Shown here piece after piece: positions 61,160 through 64,000 of a stretch of 64,000 nt of DNA. The notes under the pieces are model-generated. The model made no database searches. It was not told the DNA's origin and was given only the letters and a program-made list of their open reading frames with translations. A program made the position numbers and the translations under genes. The stretch is from Candidatus Berkiella aquae (GTDB lineage Bacteria > Pseudomonadota > Gammaproteobacteria > Berkiellales > Berkiellaceae). The stretch is from NCBI RefSeq assembly GCF_001431295.2, contig NZ_LKAJ02000001.1, positions 1,922,001-1,986,000 of the forward strand, read 5' to 3'. Within the stretch, counting starts at the first letter, position 1. Every line of letters begins with the position of its first letter.

Positions 61160-61200
61160 AAAGATAGACTTTGTCTCATAAATTAACTACCATGCCAGTC
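61160..61200 (+). promoter_or_regulatory. conserved leader motif upstream of cassette gene B, copy 2
   Basis: AAAGATAGACTTTGTCTCAT then AAATTAACTACCATGCCAGT and C. It matches 63052-63092 closely (TAAATTAACTAC(C/T)ATGCCAGTC is nearly identical) and lies 28 bases before gene B. It may contain a promoter. Confidence 0.5.
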
Positions 61201-61228
61201 AGTTTCAGTAATACAAAGGCTAGCATTT

Positions 61229-61843
61229 ATGTTGACATTCACAGATGAGTCGAAAAAATCAACCATACAAAATTTTTGCCTATTAAGTGAACGATGCAAT
61301 AGCGCTAGAGAACTTAAAGAAAACCTCATCTATAGTGAATATCGTGGTATCAATCTTAATTCCAATACATTAAACGATAATGATTTAATGCAGCTTCAAC
61401 GATTAACCTATGTTGAAGATTTAAGCATTGCAAATACTAAAATAACAGGGGAATGCCTTCGAACGTTACTTTTTATTCCGGGGCTGAAAGTGCTAGATAT
61501 TTCTCATAATCGTACACTTGAGCCCTATTTAACGGCTAATATTCTTTGTGAATTTTTACAAAAAACACAATTAGAAGAACTTGATCTTTCAGGCAATCAA
61601 TTTGGCTGCTTAGAATTATTGGCATTGATAGCTGCTGCTTATACCAGTGCGACCCAAGGCAACTTTAAAACCCTAATACTGGGAAAACTCGAGCATCTCG
61701 AAAATCATCATGATGATCAAATTGATTTATTGTATAGAGGTATGCAGACATTGGCGCAAATCAATCCTGCTGTTACGATTGAATGCTCAACTTTTGCTGG
61801 CTATGAAATGTATTTAAATAATAATAAGTTAAAGCTCTATTAA
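61229..61843 (+). CDS. cassette protein B, leucine-rich repeat protein, copy 2 (204 aa)
   Basis: Leucine-rich repeats from about residue 40: GINLNSNTLNDNDLMQLQRL, EDLSIANTKITGECLRTLL, KVLDISHNRTLEPYL, EELDLSGNQFGCLEL, then TLILGKLEHLE. The shared N-terminal motif is LLSERCNSARELKENL. Ser/Asn ladder positions are well kept. No signal peptide. The ribosome binding site is weak. Likely a protein-binding partner of the preceding gene product or of a host protein. Confidence 0.75.
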   Translation: MLTFTDESKKSTIQNFCLLSERCNSARELKENLIYSEYRGINLNSNTLNDNDLMQLQRLTYVEDLSIANTKITGECLRTLLFIPGLKVLDISHNRTLEPYLTANILCEFLQKTQLEELDLSGNQFGCLELLALIAAAYTSATQGNFKTLILGKLEHLENHHDDQIDLLYRGMQTLAQINPAVTIECSTFAGYEMYLNNNKLKLY

Positions 61844-62191
61844 CATTATTGTATAAAATCTCTCAAGATTATTTATGTTCCACTATCATGTATGTTAGTT
61901 TTTCAACACATAAATACAAAACAACATCATCATAATGTGTTATTTGAGCAACTCTTAATATGAGTCATGCGCTATATTCTCTTAAAATCAGTCTGCTTTT
62001 ATTAAATACCATATCAATTTCATTCGCATTGTTAAATCAAAAATGAAATTCGTTGTTCAATGACTTATTCATACCGTCAAAGCAACCATTCATCCGGTAT
62101 TCCTTTACCCAGATATCAACTTGTTTAACTATCGTTACATAAAAATTATTACACAAAAATTTATTATTAATTAACGAGGGGATTAAACACC
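61844..62191. other. intergenic region between cassette copies 2 and 3
   Basis: AT-rich, with no supported gene. It holds the conserved upstream motif at 62085-62107 and the ribosome binding site GAGGGGATT. No terminator with a U-run was found after the LRR gene. Confidence 0.4.
62085..62107 (+). promoter_or_regulatory. conserved motif upstream of cassette gene A, copy 3
   Basis: ACCATTCATCCGGTATTCCT plus TTA, the partner of 60220-60242, 84 bases before the gene. Confidence 0.45.
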
Positions 62192-62968
62192 ATGTTGTAT
62201 TCAGGTGCATCAAGATTAAGAGAAGATTTAACTGATTTATCTGTTTTGAGAAGAACAGAAAGCGCAGATTATCAAGAAGGTTTAATGAAAACCGAGGATA
62301 TGACTGCTTATATCGGTACCCTCAAGAAAAATGCAGGCAGCAAAAAACATTTAACAGAAGAGCAAACAATCGCTTTTTATGTACGAAAACCCGCTAGTGT
62401 CGGAAGAGTATTAGATCCAGAAAGAAGAGGTGATACTTGGTCCTATGAAAAAAACAAAGCTTTCATGTTGGGCGCCATTGAAGCTGGTAAAACCTTTATT
62501 CTCGTTACACCTAAAGGCATTTATGATAAATCGTACATTACACAAACTGTCGATGAATTACTCTGGTTAAAAGATAATGGCTATACTTTTACTGAGCGAG
62601 ATGATGGTAGCATGATCTGCAAGCCACCAGCACAAACTCAAGATCCAATAATGCGAAACTATTTAAATGGGAAAGGAATATATAGCGAACTTTCGATGAA
62701 TGATAAGAAAGATGCAATTCTAGGGTTTAAACCTCAAGTGTATACCCCAAGATTTTCATCAACGCCTACTCAGAGAACTTCTATTGCTGATAGCAGCAAT
62801 AACTGGCGCTCAACATCGGCAGCCGACACTTCGGTGAACTGGCGGTCGCAGCCTAGCAAAACAGATACGGTTGCTAGCAATAATTGCGGACAACAAGCAA
62901 TGGACGTTGAAGATGGTTGGAAAGTGGTACCAAAAAGAGGCAGCAAAAAACCAACACAGACCTTTTAA
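62192..62968 (+). CDS. cassette protein A, copy 3 (258 aa)
   Basis: Paralogue of 51804 and 60306. Core: DYQEGLMKTEDMTAYIGTLK, then DTWSYEKNKAFMLGAIEAGK, TFILVTPKGIYDKSYITQTV, DELLWLKDNGYTFTERDDGS, MRNYLNGKGIYSE. The tail has two DTSVNWRS-like repeats and ends VEDGWKVVPKRGSKKPTQ. GAGGGGATT precedes the ATG. The three copies are most similar in the central about 110 residues, so this is the functional core. No known fold was recognised. Confidence 0.72.
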   Translation: MLYSGASRLREDLTDLSVLRRTESADYQEGLMKTEDMTAYIGTLKKNAGSKKHLTEEQTIAFYVRKPASVGRVLDPERRGDTWSYEKNKAFMLGAIEAGKTFILVTPKGIYDKSYITQTVDELLWLKDNGYTFTERDDGSMICKPPAQTQDPIMRNYLNGKGIYSELSMNDKKDAILGFKPQVYTPRFSSTPTQRTSIADSSNNWRSTSAADTSVNWRSQPSKTDTVASNNCGQQAMDVEDGWKVVPKRGSKKPTQTF

Positions 62969-62999
62969 TCGTCGAGTGTTGTATATCACTTGGTCGCAT

Positions 63000-63021
63000 G
63001 GATAACTTTTACAAGTTATCC
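63000..63021 (+). terminator. hairpin between cassette genes A and B, copy 3
   Basis: GGATAACTT-TTAC-AAGTTATCC, a perfect 9-bp stem 31 bases after gene A. The sequence differs from the copy 2 hairpin while the position is kept, so structure rather than sequence seems conserved. Confidence 0.45.
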
Positions 63022-63051
63022 TGCAACTGCTTGAAACAAACATGCTATTCT

Positions 63052-63092
63052 AAAGATGGACTTTACTTAATAAATTAACTACTATGCCAGTC
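63052..63092 (+). promoter_or_regulatory. conserved leader motif upstream of cassette gene B, copy 3
   Basis: AAAGATGGACTTTACTTAAT then AAATTAACTACTATGCCAGT and C, the partner of 61160-61200, 34 bases before gene B. Confidence 0.5.
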
Positions 63093-63126
63093 TTCTCAGG
63101 TTTTTTCATAAAGGGCTGTTTTAGTT

Positions 63127-63732
63127 ATGTTAACTTTTACTAACTCTCTTAAGATTTGTCTTTTGTCCGAAAGATGCAATAGCCTTGAAGAACTGAAAAA
63201 AAGAATTACCGACAAAAATTATAAAGCCATTACTCTCAATGACAATACCTTAAATGATAAAGATTTATTGTACTTACAATCTTTAATGTATCTTGAAGAT
63301 TTAAGCATTGCAGCAACCGATATTACAGGGAGTTGTCTTAAGGATTTGCTTCACATTCCCGGCCTTAGAAAACTTGATATTTCCTGCAATGAGTCACTTA
63401 ATCTTCAAGTAACTTTGGAAGTACTCACTGAACATCTCCCTCAAACTCATCTCGCAGAACTTGATTTATCTGGCAATCCATTTGATTGTATTTCTTTAGT
63501 CTTGCTGATTTCAACCGCATTTTCCTGCGCGCACAAAGGTTTTAAAAGATTAGCGCTAGGTAATCTAGAACATCTTGAACATACGCAAATAGATTTATTA
63601 CATCAAGCTATTCAAAGCCAAACAGCATCAAATCCAGTCATTATTGATTCCCCTACTTTAAGAGCATACGAAGAATATTTATTTAATCCTCAAAATATGA
63701 AGCAGTTAAAAAACCCGCAAAAACCCTCATGA
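63127..63732 (+). CDS. cassette protein B, leucine-rich repeat protein, copy 3 (201 aa)
   Basis: Leucine-rich repeats as in the other copies: AITLNDNTLNDKDLLYLQSL, EDLSIAATDITGSCLKDLL, RKLDISCNESLNLQV, AELDLSGNPFDCISL, RLALGNLEHLEH. The N-terminal motif is LLSERCNSLEELKKRI. Ends in a short Asn/Pro/Lys tail. Closest in sequence to copy 2, so copies 2 and 3 probably arose by the latest duplication of the whole pair. Confidence 0.75.
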   Translation: MLTFTNSLKICLLSERCNSLEELKKRITDKNYKAITLNDNTLNDKDLLYLQSLMYLEDLSIAATDITGSCLKDLLHIPGLRKLDISCNESLNLQVTLEVLTEHLPQTHLAELDLSGNPFDCISLVLLISTAFSCAHKGFKRLALGNLEHLEHTQIDLLHQAIQSQTASNPVIIDSPTLRAYEEYLFNPQNMKQLKNPQKPS

Positions 63733-63818
63733 CTATTTCGTGAAGCTACTTCTATTGAATTGCAGTCTGCCTTAAGATTCACTATGATATACAATTAGTA
63801 ATCTTAAGTTTTTGCGAC

Positions 63819-64000
63819 ATGAAACCAAGTAATGATCATTTTGATGGAAAACACTTTTATAATTTTTGGCAAAACAAAATTACCAGCAAAGGTTGGTTAG
63901 ATTTTTGGAAATGGAAGTTTTTTCAACAACAATCAAAATGGCCTACACAGGTTGAAAACACTGAAACACCAGCCTTGCCCCTATCCATTTTACCCGATGA
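63819..64000 (+). CDS. metallo-beta-lactamase-fold hydrolase (UlaG/NAPE-PLD-like), 5' part
   Basis: The frame starts ATG at 63819 and is open to the window end (60 codons). MKPSNDHFDGKHFYNFW and WLDFWKWKFFQQQSKWP match the N-terminal extension (HFDG..F.N, then W..WP) of MBL-fold hydrolases related to N-acyl-phosphatidylethanolamine phospholipase D. The metal-binding HxHxDH motif would lie beyond the window. No strong ribosome binding site is seen. Confidence 0.65.
   Translation, partial: MKPSNDHFDGKHFYNFWQNKITSKGWLDFWKWKFFQQQSKWPTQVENTETPALPLSILPD

Overview
AT-rich bacterial DNA with no rRNA, tRNA, CRISPR or recognisable transposase gene. Ordinary gammaproteobacterial genes (CysZ/EI24-like membrane protein, YjbQ, a DUF3300 protein, TIGR02281-type retropepsin, TetR, response regulator) are scattered among many large proteins with eukaryote-like or effector-like features: a mitochondrial-carrier homologue, ankyrin repeats, patatin-like phospholipase, leucine-rich repeats, an FCP1/NIF-like phosphatase, papain/transglutaminase-like and caspase-like folds, and two small proteins ending in CaaX boxes. 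This mix fits a host-associated gammaproteobacterium of the Legionellales/Coxiella/Berkiella type. That placement is inferred from gene content only.

Layout. 1-3130: small genes, a GNAT acetyltransferase, and a DUF559 nuclease-like gene embedded in palindromic repeats and a tandem array. 3131-13397 (all minus): a 1949-aa repeat + glycosyltransferase-like + SF2 helicase protein, then two tandem paralogues built from a 46-aa repeat. 13831-16819: a coupled pair whose second gene is transglutaminase-like with a coiled-coil tail, then a periplasmic aspartic protease. 17166-26978: acetyltransferase, unknown 616-aa protein, Fes-like esterase, secreted lipase, phosphotransferase and the mitochondrial-carrier homologue. 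27196-34095: DUF3300 protein, two caspase-like paralogues, a second transglutaminase-like protein, an acidic protein and the FCP1-like phosphatase. 34321-42670: nucleotidyltransferase fusion, HtrA/PDZ protein, CysZ-like protein and the CaaX pair. 42980-53639: ankyrin protein, coiled-coil protein, YjbQ, FAD monooxygenase, first copy of a two-gene cassette, acidic coiled-coil protein. 53962-60133: patatin-ankyrin protein, receiver, TetR, and a REC-GAF-PAS-GAF protein whose GGDEF domain has been lost. 60306-63732: two more copies of the two-gene cassette. 63819-64000: start of a metallo-beta-lactamase-fold hydrolase.

Most genes are monocistronic, with strand changes and long spacers. Two dispersed palindromic repeat families occupy the spacers, often touching stop codons. 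The genes do not form one metabolic pathway. The common theme is probable host interaction, with lineage-specific duplication (three cassettes, two Cys-His-Asp proteins, two caspase-like proteins, two CaaX proteins, two 46-aa-repeat proteins). Several starts were moved downstream of the longest frame because a ribosome binding site or paralogue alignment supports it.
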